NCBI GenBank assembly: GCA_951802195.1
Contig: OX637629.1
Coordinates: forward strand, 496,001 to 560,000
Source: Tausonia pullulans
Taxonomy: Eukaryota; Basidiomycota; Tremellomycetes; Cystofilobasidiales; Mrakiaceae
Direction: 5' to 3'
DNA length: 64,000 nucleotides
Shown here one piece after another: positions 13,233 through 24,050 of this stretch. Under the pieces are notes generated by a model. The model was not told the DNA's origin, did no database searches, and worked only from the letters and a program-made list of their open reading frames with translations. How positions within the stretch are numbered: the stretch's first letter is position 1; every line of letters begins with the position of its first letter. Made by a program: the position numbers and the translations under genes.

Positions 13233-16200
13233 ATGCCCTTCTCTGCGAAGAAGGACAATCTCCTCCAAGTCCCCTCCTTCGCCCCACACATCGCGGGTGC
13301 CCTTTACGGTGCCCTCGCGAGGACGGCCAGCCCGGCCCTGCGGCACCTTCCCTCGTCAACCGCCCGGAAGCCCTCCCACAGGCAGGCCATCTTCATCGGC
13401 CTCGACCTCTCGACGACGCCCACGGACCAGCCAGATGCCGATGAGGGCCTCGTCGATCTCACCTGGAGCCTCGTACGTTGCAATCCCTTCGTCCCTTCCT
13501 CGCTCTCCTTGGCAGCGGCGGATCCAGGAATTCCATCCTGTCGCAAATGCTGACGTAGTTGCTTTGACTTGGCCTTTTTTACCGACCATCTCCTCATCTC
13601 ATCTCATCTCCAGGCCGTCAGCGACGGTTTCGGTGTCACTAACACGGAACGCGGCGAGAAGAAGGGCCTCGACCTCCGTCCGGGGAAGGGGGGCATCGGT
13701 CTTGCCGTTGCAAGACTCGTCCTCCGTCTTCGCGAATTTGAGGAGACTCAGCGGTACAAGGTTTGCTCGATATATCTCTCTTGTGGGAGTGAAGGGAATG
13801 GATGGCTGATCCCCTGCTCGTCGCCCATGCCAGATCCACCTCGTCGCTCTCTCCGACACATTGCCGGAGTGCTTCCTGACACAGGAGCCCCTGCTCCTGC
13901 CAACGCTCTGGCAGAAGCTCGATGTAAGCTACCTCTTCTCCAAAACCTCTCTCGCTCGTGTCCGCTGACTGCAGACTCCCGGAACCTCCCAGGTCATCCC
14001 ATTTCTGATCCCAGGCGTGGCGCCCACCGCACCTGCCTCGCCACGCATGTCGTTCTTCCCGCCTCCCCAGGGCGAGCACCACGCCAGGAAGCACATCGAC
14101 CTCTCCTTTCTCCCGCCTCAGACGCAGCGCGCCGTCGGGGAGGACCACGCCCAGCGGGCCGTCCGGGAGGCCGTCAAGGCGCTTGCCGTCTCGGTCCATT
14201 CGGCGACGAGCGTCGAGTGCTCCGGAGAAGATATGGAGGTCGAGGTGGATCGGAAGGGGGAAGTTGTATTGTGCAGTCTTCGTGACTACGAGCAGACAAC
14301 GTCGCCTGGGGTGAGCAAATTCTCGCAGATGGGTGAATACTCTGAGCTGACTGTTGTCTACGTGTGTGTCTCAGCTCTGGAAGCAATTCAAGGCCGTGAG
14401 TCGTCCTTTCAACTCGTTGAAGAGTCCGAGACTGACGCTTCTCCTTACCCAGCTCTCCACTCACATGAGCGATAACAACATATCGGTGTCCTTCTTCTCT
14501 GCTACGCCCCAAGGTGCGCATCGCACAGGCAAAACCTCAAAGTTATCTGCTGACACTCTTTCCTTTCTCTCGTGTAGGTGGCGGTGTCGCTCTCATGCGA
14601 CACGCTCTAGTTCGGCTCTGGCGCCTCGTCGGCGTCGACGTCCGGTGGTATACGCCAGAGGGCCACCCAGCTGTGTTCAACATTACCAAGGCCAAATTCC
14701 ACAATGTCCTCCAAGGAGTCAACGACAAGGGCATTAAGCTGAAAGACGTGGACAAGGAGATCTACGAGCGTTGGACCGAGGGTGAGGAGGTTGTAAGATT
14801 GATCCAGCGCTGTATCATTGACAACTCCTGGTTTTCCTTTAGCCAATCTTGATACTTTCTGGTCCGAACGTGCGATCAGGTCGTCCGTCACTGTCATCGA
14901 CGACCCTCAGCGTGCGTAACTTCAGGTATTTCATTGTCTTTCGTCCTCCTTGTTGACATGATGTGGGATTGGCAGTCGCCGCTCTCATCCCGCTCGTGAG
15001 TCCTCTCGCAGTCAGGCAAGCGCGTCAAAACCTCATCAATTGCGTCTTAACTTCCACAGATTCGGCAGCGTCAGCACAACGCCAAGATTATCTTCCGCTC
15101 CCACATCCAGATCGATACTTCCCTTGTCGACGACCCGACCAAGGGCGATGGCGTTCATGGTTTGTCTCCCCTCTTGGAACGCGCTTAGAGTTATCAGCGA
15201 CCTGACCTGGTCGCGTACAACAGCCGACGTCTGGAACTACCTTTGGAGCTTCATACAGGGCGCTGACGTTTTCCTCGCTGTAAGCTTTTTATTGCGTGGC
15301 CCTGAAAACAGGCGCTGATCTAACCACTATCGCTGTAGCACCCGGTCAAGGCATTCGTACCCAAGAATGTCCTCGACTCGGGCGTCCCCGTCATGTACAT
15401 GCCGCCGTCGACCGAGTATGTGTCGCTCCCCGTACTTCTGGTAGCGACCGGCTTAATGCTGACACCTCGTTCTCGTGCCAGTCCTCTTGACGGTCTCAAT
15501 AAGCCCATTGGCGAATCAGACCTCGAGTGGTATCACCAGTACTTCAACCGTCTCAGCGAGCAGCAGGTCTGTTATCTTCGACGTTTGATCCCTCATCGCC
15601 TGCTTCTCTGACGATGGGGATTTTTTTCTTCCCCAGTGCGGCGTCCACATCAATTTTTCTCGGCCGTACATCGTCCAGGTCGCTCGCTTCGACCCTTCCA
15701 AGGGTGCGCTAGTTCGCATGTCCCGGCACAATCTGCCTTAATCTGACTCGCATTTCATCACAGGTATCCCCGACCTTCTCGCCGCCTATCTCATCTTCCG
15801 GCAGAAGCTCCGCGCCCTCCGGCCTCCTCCCGCTCTGAACGAGATTCCCGCTCTCGTTCTCACAGGCCACGGCTCGGTCGATGACCCTGGTGAGCTTGGC
15901 ACGTCTTTGCGCTAACTTTCCCTCTCGTCTAACACACCTACGTCTTCGTCCTCCTTTAGACGGCCAACCCATATTTGAGGCCATCTCGCAGGTCCTCCAG
16001 ACTGAAGCCTACCTGACCATCAGGTCGGATGTCGCCTACGTTCGAGTCCCACCGTGCGATCGGACACTCGGAGCGATCCTTCAGGGTGATTGCACGCACA
16101 CTCCACGTGTCCCTCGATCAACTCGTGTCACTGATCATCGAGAATTCAACTCCAGGCGCTTGGTGCTGTATGCAGCTCAGCACAAAGGAGGGATTTGAAG

Positions 16201-16919
16201 TCAAAGTCACCGAAGCCGTGCGCAAGAGGATTCCTGTAATCGCCTCTAAGGCGGGAGGAATCCCTCTTCAGATCCGCGAGGGCATCAACGGCTGGCTTCA
16301 CGAACCTACGGACCACGAGGGAGTGTTCGTATGAGGCCCATCAGAACGACTCCTTCGAAGTTACAACCTGACGGCTTATGTTTACAGCGCCAATCGCCTC
16401 ATCGCTCTCCACAAGGCCAAAGAGCCGACTCTCTCGGGCCCCGCCTCGCTCGCCCGCGAGGGCCTTACCCCCAACTCGTATGCTGAGGATCTCATTTCGG
16501 ATGTATTTGCGCCCCTCCCGCCTATCAACCCCCATGCGACCGCCGCCAACGGGGACGCTGCGGCCGGCGATGGCGCGAGCGAGCAAGACAAGACAGTTGG
16601 GACGAGCGAAGATTTCTGGACGATCGGCAATGCGTGAGTGTCGAGCCGGGCCTGTCGTCTTATCTTGTTGACATGCTAATCCTTTCTCGAACTCAGCGTC
16701 AAGTGGATGATCCTTTGGTCTCGCCTCGAAGGCACTCCCGTCCATCCTAATACCTCGGATGAAGAGAAGGATATTCTCCGCCCGCTGCTCGGTGAGAAGC
16801 TCGTAGGCGGTGGGCAACAGCAGCAATCAGAGAATGTGTCGATTTGGGAGGGCCTCGAGGGACGGGCTGTTTGGGAGACGGTCATGGGGAAGAGGGACGA
16901 TTCGCTCGTCATTGGTTGA
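13233..16919 (+). CDS. trehalose phosphorylase (fungal, retaining, GT4-like)
   Basis: Predicted fungal trehalose phosphorylase, the family of Neurospora clock-controlled ccg-9 and the mushroom enzymes. It reversibly converts trehalose and phosphate to glucose 1-phosphate and glucose in the cytosol. The protein starts MPFSAKKDNLLQVPSF. The strongest marker is at about 14578-14730: GGGVALMRHALVRLWRLVG, VDVRWYTPEGHPAVFNITK and KFHNVLQGVN. Later exons carry HPVKAFVPKNV, SPLDGLNKPI and RPYIVQVARFDPSKGIPDLL, the C-terminal Rossmann domain. Then come VTEAVRKRIPVIASKAGG and IPLQIREGINGWL, the donor-binding glycosyltransferase motif. It ends SVKWMILWSRLEG...DDSLVIG. Around 15 short introns interrupt it. 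Length of about 700-750 residues fits. Trehalose metabolism suggests a stress or carbon-reserve role. Confidence 0.9.
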
Positions 16920-17379
16920 TGCGAGAAAGGTACAAGACATTCCGCTGCTGATCTCCTGTATCCATATGAACTCTAGTCGGAGTGGGATAGCAGGCGAGCT
17001 TTAGCAGCCGTAAAAGCGGAGTGTGCGCGCGTCTGGGCTAGAGTCTCACCCAGTATTCAGATCTTCGATTGAAATAAGTGCACTGACAACACCTTGCGCC
17101 AAGAATGAATGACTCATTAAGGGCATAATCAGGGGAAAGAGAGCGGCAGTGGGTAGTAAAATGGACGGATCGGCTCTAAGCGCATCGAAGGCAGCCGGAG
17201 GAAGTGGGGAGGTAAGGGAGTGCGGCTGCAAGCGCTCCTCCCCCGAACGCACAACATGGCCACCTCGTGCTTAAATCCTTTCTTCTTGGTTTCGTCCCAA
17301 GTGCCTCGAAAATGTCCCCTAAGGGTGCTTAAGCTTCCAACGACCACTATTGGAACGCTACCACCCCACTCTCTCGCTC
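16920..17379. other. intergenic region upstream of ABC transporter
   Basis: A non-coding gap of 460 bp between two plus-strand genes. No RNA gene or repeat was recognised. Exporter promoter elements should be in the right-hand half. Confidence 0.45.
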
Positions 17380-20300
17380 ATGGTCGAACACGAGAAGCAT
17401 GAGCCCGCCACTTCAACCAGCTTGACAAGCCCTAACCCAATCACTCCAGAAGTTGACGTCGGCCTCCCAAACTACGAAAAATTCAAAGCCTACCCTGGGG
17501 TGTTTTAGTGAGCGCTCTTCCCGGCTGCGTGGTTGTCTAAATTCCCCCTTCTGACCAAGCTGGAAGCCGCGCCCTAGCTTCTTCTCGTTCGCAAGCACAT
17601 CTGACCGGCTCATCTACGCGATTGGCATTGTTTCCGCATGCTTATCCGGTGAGTACAGTCATCCTAGATACTGCATCTCTGTCTGATGATCGCTGACGAG
17701 TCATGGTGCTGTCGGCACACCGTTGTCGCAGCTCTCTGTGGGTGGTGATTTTGCAGCTTGGAATCCGCCGTTCCAACGTTGCTCACTTATCTTTCTGTTC
17801 ACTTTACCACTTCAGCCACATCCGCGCTCGACTTGATTTTGGGGTACTGGACCTCGGGGCTCGTTCCTCGTAATGGATCCGCCACCAGTGATAGCATCAC
17901 TAAGCGTTCGATCTTTGCTTCTTCCGTCATGGCTGGGGCCACCGTTTGGAGCTTGATCTTCATGTCCCTGTACTTCTTCTGTTGTCAGTCATCTTTTCAT
18001 TTTCTCTCTCCGTCCTCGACCGGACTGATTGTTTGCCGGCGCGCTCAACGACAGTCTCGCTTGCTTCCTCGAGGACCACCGCCCGCATCCGTCGGGCATA
18101 CATCTCGGCGGTTCTCGCTCAAGATGCCAGATATTTTGAGGAGATCGGGCCCGGAGAGGTCGCTAGCCGGATGGGTCGTGATATTGGACTCGTGCAGACG
18201 GCCTTCGGAGAGAAGCTCAGTCAGTGTGCTGCAAAGCCAGCAAAGTCATTGACCACCTGCACTGATGCCCCGCCCATGAACTCAGGCTTCTTCACTTGGT
18301 CCATGTCTTGTCTTATCTGCGGAAGTCAGTCAAGTCTCGTGTGCTACGTATCTGTACTTATGTCCTAACGTTACACCTCTTCAGTTACCGTCAGCATCTG
18401 GTCCGCCCCGCGTGTGGGAGCCGTCTTGTTCTCGCTCCTCCCCTTCGGAGCTGGCATGTCAGCCTAGCTCCCGCAGTCTTGTCTATCGATAAATCTTTGA
18501 CCGTTGTCTGCTCCAATAGGTACTACCTCGCTCATTTCTCCACGTCGAAGGCCACAGCCCGCATATCTGTCACTGAGGGCAAGGCATGTGAGCAAAGAAC
18601 CAACAGATTCCAGTGGCTCACCTAGGCTTGGCCTTGACTAATCAAGCTAAACTCATTGCTTCCCCAGCTTCATTCCTGGAACAGATCGTCACGTCGATCA
18701 GGATGGTCAAAGTCCTGCAGGCCTCGGATGCCCTCATCGGTGTATACGACAAATTGCTGAGAGACGTGAGTGCCTGAGGCGGGGTTTGAACATCCCACAT
18801 GTCAATTTTCTTCTGACATGATGACTCGATAATCCAGATCCAACTCGAAGGTCGTCTGGTCTCCATCTCCACGGGATTCTCTCACTCAACCTCTTACGTA
18901 CGTTCCATTCCCTCTTGGTGACGATCAGACCGCGAGCTTTGGCTGGTGAAGTTTATGCCCAGCCACTTTGTAACCGCCAGTTCGTTCTATTCTGGTATGT
19001 CCTAATATCCTAACCGCCAGTGCCACACATTCCCCTCGCTTACCTCCTTGTGGCCTACAGTGCCTATGCTCTTCCTTTTTACTACGGAGGGCAACAAGTA
19101 GCCTACCACGGTCTCGAGGTCGGACGGCTTCTTCCGGCGTACACAGGAATGTTTAATGCACTTGTGAGCCCGATCCTCCTCTGTCTCTCTGTCTCTCTCT
19201 CTCGAATACACGACCTTACAGTACTCCCAGTTTGCCATCGTCAACATCCTCCCGCATATCTCCGGTCTGCTAAATGGAGCCCGGGCGCTACACCGCATTC
19301 GAATCGAAATAGAGCGGCCTTCGCGGATCGACTACCGCGACGAGTCGGGCGTCAGCGATCTGGATCTCAAATTCAAAGATGATGGTATCGATATTGAGCT
19401 GCGGAACGTTTGTTTCTATTACCCTTCTCGGGGCCCAGATCAGCTGTCTCTCAGGACTGTCTCATTCACGATTCCGAAGGGAAAGGTGGTCGCGCTCGTC
19501 GGTTCCAGCGGCAGCGGCAAGAGCAGTATGCCACTCTCCGCCCATGGCTTTTGATTTCTATTGTCGAGACTGATTCTGATTATTGGGGTTCTATCTTTCA
19601 GCTGTCGTCGCACTTCTCACTCGTCAATATGCACTTCAGGAACCTACATCTGCCCATTCCAATATCTTCGTCGGATCGCACCCGCTTGCGTCCATCCGGC
19701 TCTCGACTCTCCGCTCTTGCATTGGTCTCGTCGGCCAGGACCCCCAGGTATGTGCTTCGATCGCTTCTGATCCATATCCTTGTGCAATTGCACTTATCCA
19801 TGACAGTAAACAGCTCTTCTCCGGGACCATTCTCGAGAATGTCGCCGTCGGCCTGACCGGCACTCCCGATGAGCTTTTGGAGGACGGCAGCAACCGGAAA
19901 ACGGTCGAGGCTCTCTGTCGCTATGCGCTCGAAAAGGCACAAGCTTTGTCATTCGTCGAAATGCTCCCCAGCGGCTTAGACGAGCGGATCACCGCGGGTA
20001 AAACAGGGGTACTCTCCGGCGGACAGAGGCAGCGAAGTGAGTCCAGAATCGTCGTTTGTGTCGAGCCCTTCGGAGAGTTCGAGATGGCAGTTGAACTTAA
20101 CAATCGATGTCGCAAAATACTTCAGTCGCGGTTGCCCGAGCTCTCGTCAGAAATCCCCGAATTCTCATCTTTGGCGAGTCTTTCATCTTGCTGCACTGCT
20201 GATTCAAGGTCCCTCAATCTGATGATTCTCGACATGCTTGTTCTAATAGACGAAGGAACTTCTGCACTTGATAGTGAAACGGAACAGAACCTCATGGATT

Positions 20301-23300
20301 CTGTCATGAGGGAGCAATCAGAGCGACACATGACTGTCATTCTCATCGCCCACCGAGTACATCCATCTTTGGTGGCCCTCATCTTTCTTAACAGACCGCC
20401 CAGCCGCTGATTTTGCCTTTCGTATTAGCTTTCAACCGTGAGATCTGCGGACAAGATCATCGTCATGGGCGCCGGACAGGTCCTCGAAGAGGGCACTCAC
20501 CAGGAACTTCTTGCTCTCAAGGGAACGTACACTACGATGATCCAGCGGCACCATGGCGCACACAATATTGAGACATCTTCGACCGCCTTCAACATTGACA
20601 AAGTCACCGAGTATCCAACGGCCACGCCAACTCCAGTCGCTATCTCGCCAGTCGACCTCAGCCGCTCGATCTCGCATCAGTTGACTACCGTCGCCAGCCA
20701 GGCATCTGCCCGTGCCAAGTCCCTTGATCACGCTCGCAACCTTGAAGAGGGCCTCGTGGAGAAAACAACCTCCTCGTCGACGACGTCCTGGGCCAAGTGG
20801 GCTCGTTTCCTGCGATTCGTCAACACTTCGCTCTGGTGGATCGTCCTCGGAAGCGCATGCGCCTGCATCATGTGAGTGCATGTCTTCTTCGCGTGTCAGT
20901 CACATTGTGATTACCGTTCTGACAGGAGCTTAATTTCCAGTGGTGTTCTCTTCCCACTGGCGTCATGGCTCGTCGTAGGTCCACCGATGCCCTATCTGAC
21001 AGCTACCGGTGACTGATAGCATATGGCTGCTGGTTCCAAGGGGCTTACCGTGTCTGCGTTGTCACAACGATATGCCTCTGATGTCAGTCAGGATAGCAAA
21101 AGATTCGCCCTCTGGTTCACGATTCTTGCCATCGGGTGTGTCTTCGAGCCTTGATCTTCCTCTTTTTACCTCCACGCACGTGATTATTGACTCTGTCCTC
21201 CTTCTTCTCCCTTCTTTAGGAGCCTGTTCCTTTGCCTGATGCAGGCCTATCTTTTGGAGAATGGATCGCAGGTACGAAAAGGTATTATGGCTCGGGGGAA
21301 TTTCTGTCTGATATCTCTCTTGCTTTGCCTACCATTTTCAGCGGATCATCCGCACAATGCGAAGGGAGACGGTTTGTTCCCTCGTCGTCCAGGTCCGTAC
21401 CAGACCTTCAATCGCATCCCTTCTTACGTACGCCAAATGACCTTTGTCTCGGCTCACGATCCGCGTCTTCTCTACAGGAGGTCGGTTTCTTCGAGGGCCC
21501 CGATGCAACTGGAGCGGGGGAATTCACGTCCAAGGTCTCGACGGACCCTATCACGGTTGCAAACACACTCGGCATGGTTCTTGGTCCGTTAGGGCCTGTC
21601 GAGTGCATGTACGCCCCAATAGCTACCCGCTGACCACCCAGACGGCTTCAGGTCGCCTCCTCGTCACTCTCATCAACTCTGGAGGGGCCCTGCTCCTTGG
21701 ACTGCTCCTCGATTGGAAACTTCTCCTTGTGTGCTGCGCACCACTCCTTCTACTCGGTCCTGCAGGTTGGGCGGGAATTCACTACACATCCGCGTACTTC
21801 GGCGCCATTGAGATACCAAACTCAGCTGCCACGACGTTGGCGGTCGAGGCTGTCGATGCAATGCGGGTGAGTCTGGACCAAGCAGATTTCGAGGCGTGTA
21901 AGCCGCTTTTTGACGCACCCACCCACTTCATTCATCAGACTGTGTCCGCCTTTGGTCAGGAGCGTCGCATGGTGGAGTCTTTTGACAAGATGCAGCGACC
22001 AAAGGACAAGAAGCACATTGGGTTGCTCTTCAAAGCGGCTCTTTGCTTCGGCGCCTCTCAAGCACTCATTCCTGTGAGAAGCGGGTCCTTGAAGTTGCCT
22101 CGATCTGACCGACGACCACTGACAAGGCCTACGCCGATATCTCGCAGCTTGTAGCTGTAGTCATATTTCGCTACGGTAAGCTATATTAAATCACCTCTTG
22201 TTCTTCTCTGCTCCCGTTGATCTTCCGTGTTTCGCTCGTCTCCAGGTGGCCACCTCTTTGCCACGGAAGCCATCTCAATATCTGCGCTCTATGGAACCTT
22301 GGAGGCCGTCATTCTTGGAGTTTACTCCTTGATCAGCATTTTCACATACCTTCAGGACCTCTCGGGTGCCGCTCAGTAAGTGTATTGAATGCCTCGCCGA
22401 TCTGCTAGCTGCATTGACCGAAGCGCGGACTACTCGTTCACCCTTAACAAAGAGCCTTTGGCAGCTTGTACTCTTGGCTTTCCCGTAAGCCGCTGGTGGC
22501 GACGCTCATTCATCGTGGCTCGCCGACGTTGGGAGCGGCCGACCACGAGAAGCGGTCATCCTCAGACATAGTCTTTCGCGGAGTGTCGCTTGTATATCCT
22601 TCTAGGCCTAACAAGCCTGCGCTCTCTGGCAGTACGTAGAGGGACATATTTTCATCGTCCACGATTGTCAACACTGATGCGTTTCATGCGGATGTATAGT
22701 CAACCTCAGAATTCGTGCCGGCGAGCGGGGTATGTTGAGGAAGCTTCCTAAACTGGCTTGTTACCCATGCTGACGGTGTCGATCTCTTCCGTACACCTCA
22801 GTTGCTTTCTGTGGCCCTTCTGGATCGGGCAAGTCGACGCTTATCGCAGTCCTCAGCCGGTTCTACGAGCCCTCGCGGGGCACGATCACGATCGGTGGGG
22901 TAGATATCCGCTCCACAGCCCTCTCGGACCACTACTCGAAAATCGCCCTCGTTTCGCAGGACGCTGTCCTCTATCAGGGAACGGTAAATCCCACACGAAC
23001 TTTTTCATAGCGCATTATTTTCTTTGCTTCATCTCACACTTCTATAATTTCTCCAGGTTTCTTTTAACCTCACTCTCGGCCTCAAGCGCGAAGTTCCCGA
23101 GTCTGAGCTTCGGGAGGCGTGCGATGCCGCCCGGATCCTCGAGTTTGTGGACTCCCTCAACGGCGGCTTCAACGCTGAGCTTGGGATGAAGGGCAGTTCG
23201 CTCAGCGGAGGGTACGATGAAAAGGCTGAGTCATCACGGTCTATCACGCTGTCTCTGATTCCTCTCTTTCTTCCTCTTTTGACAGTCAGCGACAGCGACT

Positions 23301-23712
23301 CTGTATCGCCCGCGCTCTCCTCCGCAATGCCCCCATCCTGCTCCTTGACGAGGCCACCTCGGTGCGTCCTGTTTCCGTTTACATCAGTTTTTCAACATTC
23401 TTTTGTCCTGACGAATTCTACTCCGCAGGCGCTTGACAACGAGTCTGAAGCCCTCGTCCAGCAGGCCCTCGACCGCGCGTCTGTTGGCAGAACGACGATC
23501 ACCGTCGCCCACCGCCTATCAACCATCAGAACAGCGGATTCCATCGTGGTGGTCGAGCATGGCCGCCTGGTGGAGCAGGGCACGCACGAGGAGTTGCTCA
23601 GAAAGAAAGGGAGGTGTGAGTACTTGCTTCATCTTTGCGAGGGGGTGGAAGCTCTTTAATTGACGCACTGGATGTTGCCACAGACATGGAGTTGGTCGAG
23701 GCTCAGCTCTAA
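17380..23712 (+). CDS. full-size ABCB exporter (MDR1/Ste6-like)
   Basis: A two-halved ABC exporter with TMD-NBD-TMD-NBD order, predicted to pump lipophilic drugs or a lipidated peptide across the plasma membrane. The start [12 protein letters not shown] leads to [17 protein letters not shown]. The first half has [21 protein letters not shown]1 has Walker [10 protein letters not shown] (about 19.50 kb), signature LSGGQRQR (20012-20035) and Walker B/D-loop [14 protein letters not shown], then AHR and the H-loop. NBD2 has Walker [10 protein letters not shown] (about 22.81 kb), LSGG-QRQR split by an intron near 23.2-23.3 kb, [16 protein letters not shown] and [16 protein letters not shown]. It ends YMELVEAQL. 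Both ATP sites look intact. The Walker B junction needs a GC-AG intron at 20174-20249. The first transmembrane exons (about 17.65-17.95 kb) are hard to join and their boundaries are uncertain. It converges on a Zn2Cys6 regulator. Confidence 0.88.
20174..20249 (+). other. GC-AG intron inside Walker B motif
   Basis: The exon before ends in the codons for ILIF plus one G (20173). The intron begins GCGAGT and ends in AATAG. The next exon starts AC, completing Asp and giving [12 protein letters not shown]. The nearest GT donor (four bases later) would shift the frame and meet a stop within a few codons, so the GC donor is the only simple solution that keeps this invariant motif. Confidence 0.75.
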
Positions 23713-24050
23713 GGGCCAACAATACCCTCGTATCACACTCTGTCTCAGCTCAATTCAATGCATGCTTCGGAACAGAAGTGAATTGTCTTTGAGCAGCTGT
23801 TCAATAGGGATGGACGCGCACTCTCCCTCGTCCACATGCTTCCCGCTCTCATCTACGCGCCCGGGTCTTTGCTTCTTTACTCTCAACCTGGCCGGTTTGC
23901 CGAAAGTTTTGGGGTTAGGGGTCGCCGCCTGGGAATATAGCTCGTCCTTCTTTTCCATGACCTCATCCCCTCCACCCCTAGCATGATCCCGGGACTGGTT
24001 GATGGTTGTAGGCCAAGAGAGCATCCAAGATCAAGAAAACAACTCCTCAA
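23713..24050. other. convergent intergenic spacer
   Basis: 338 bp between the stop codons of the exporter and the Zn2Cys6 gene. It should hold both 3' untranslated regions and polyadenylation signals; nothing else is seen. Confidence 0.5.

Noticed and set aside
17380-23712. Mating-type locus, because the exporter could be a Ste6-like pheromone pump
   Set aside because: No pheromone gene, pheromone receptor, homeodomain gene or other MAT-linked gene is present in the window.
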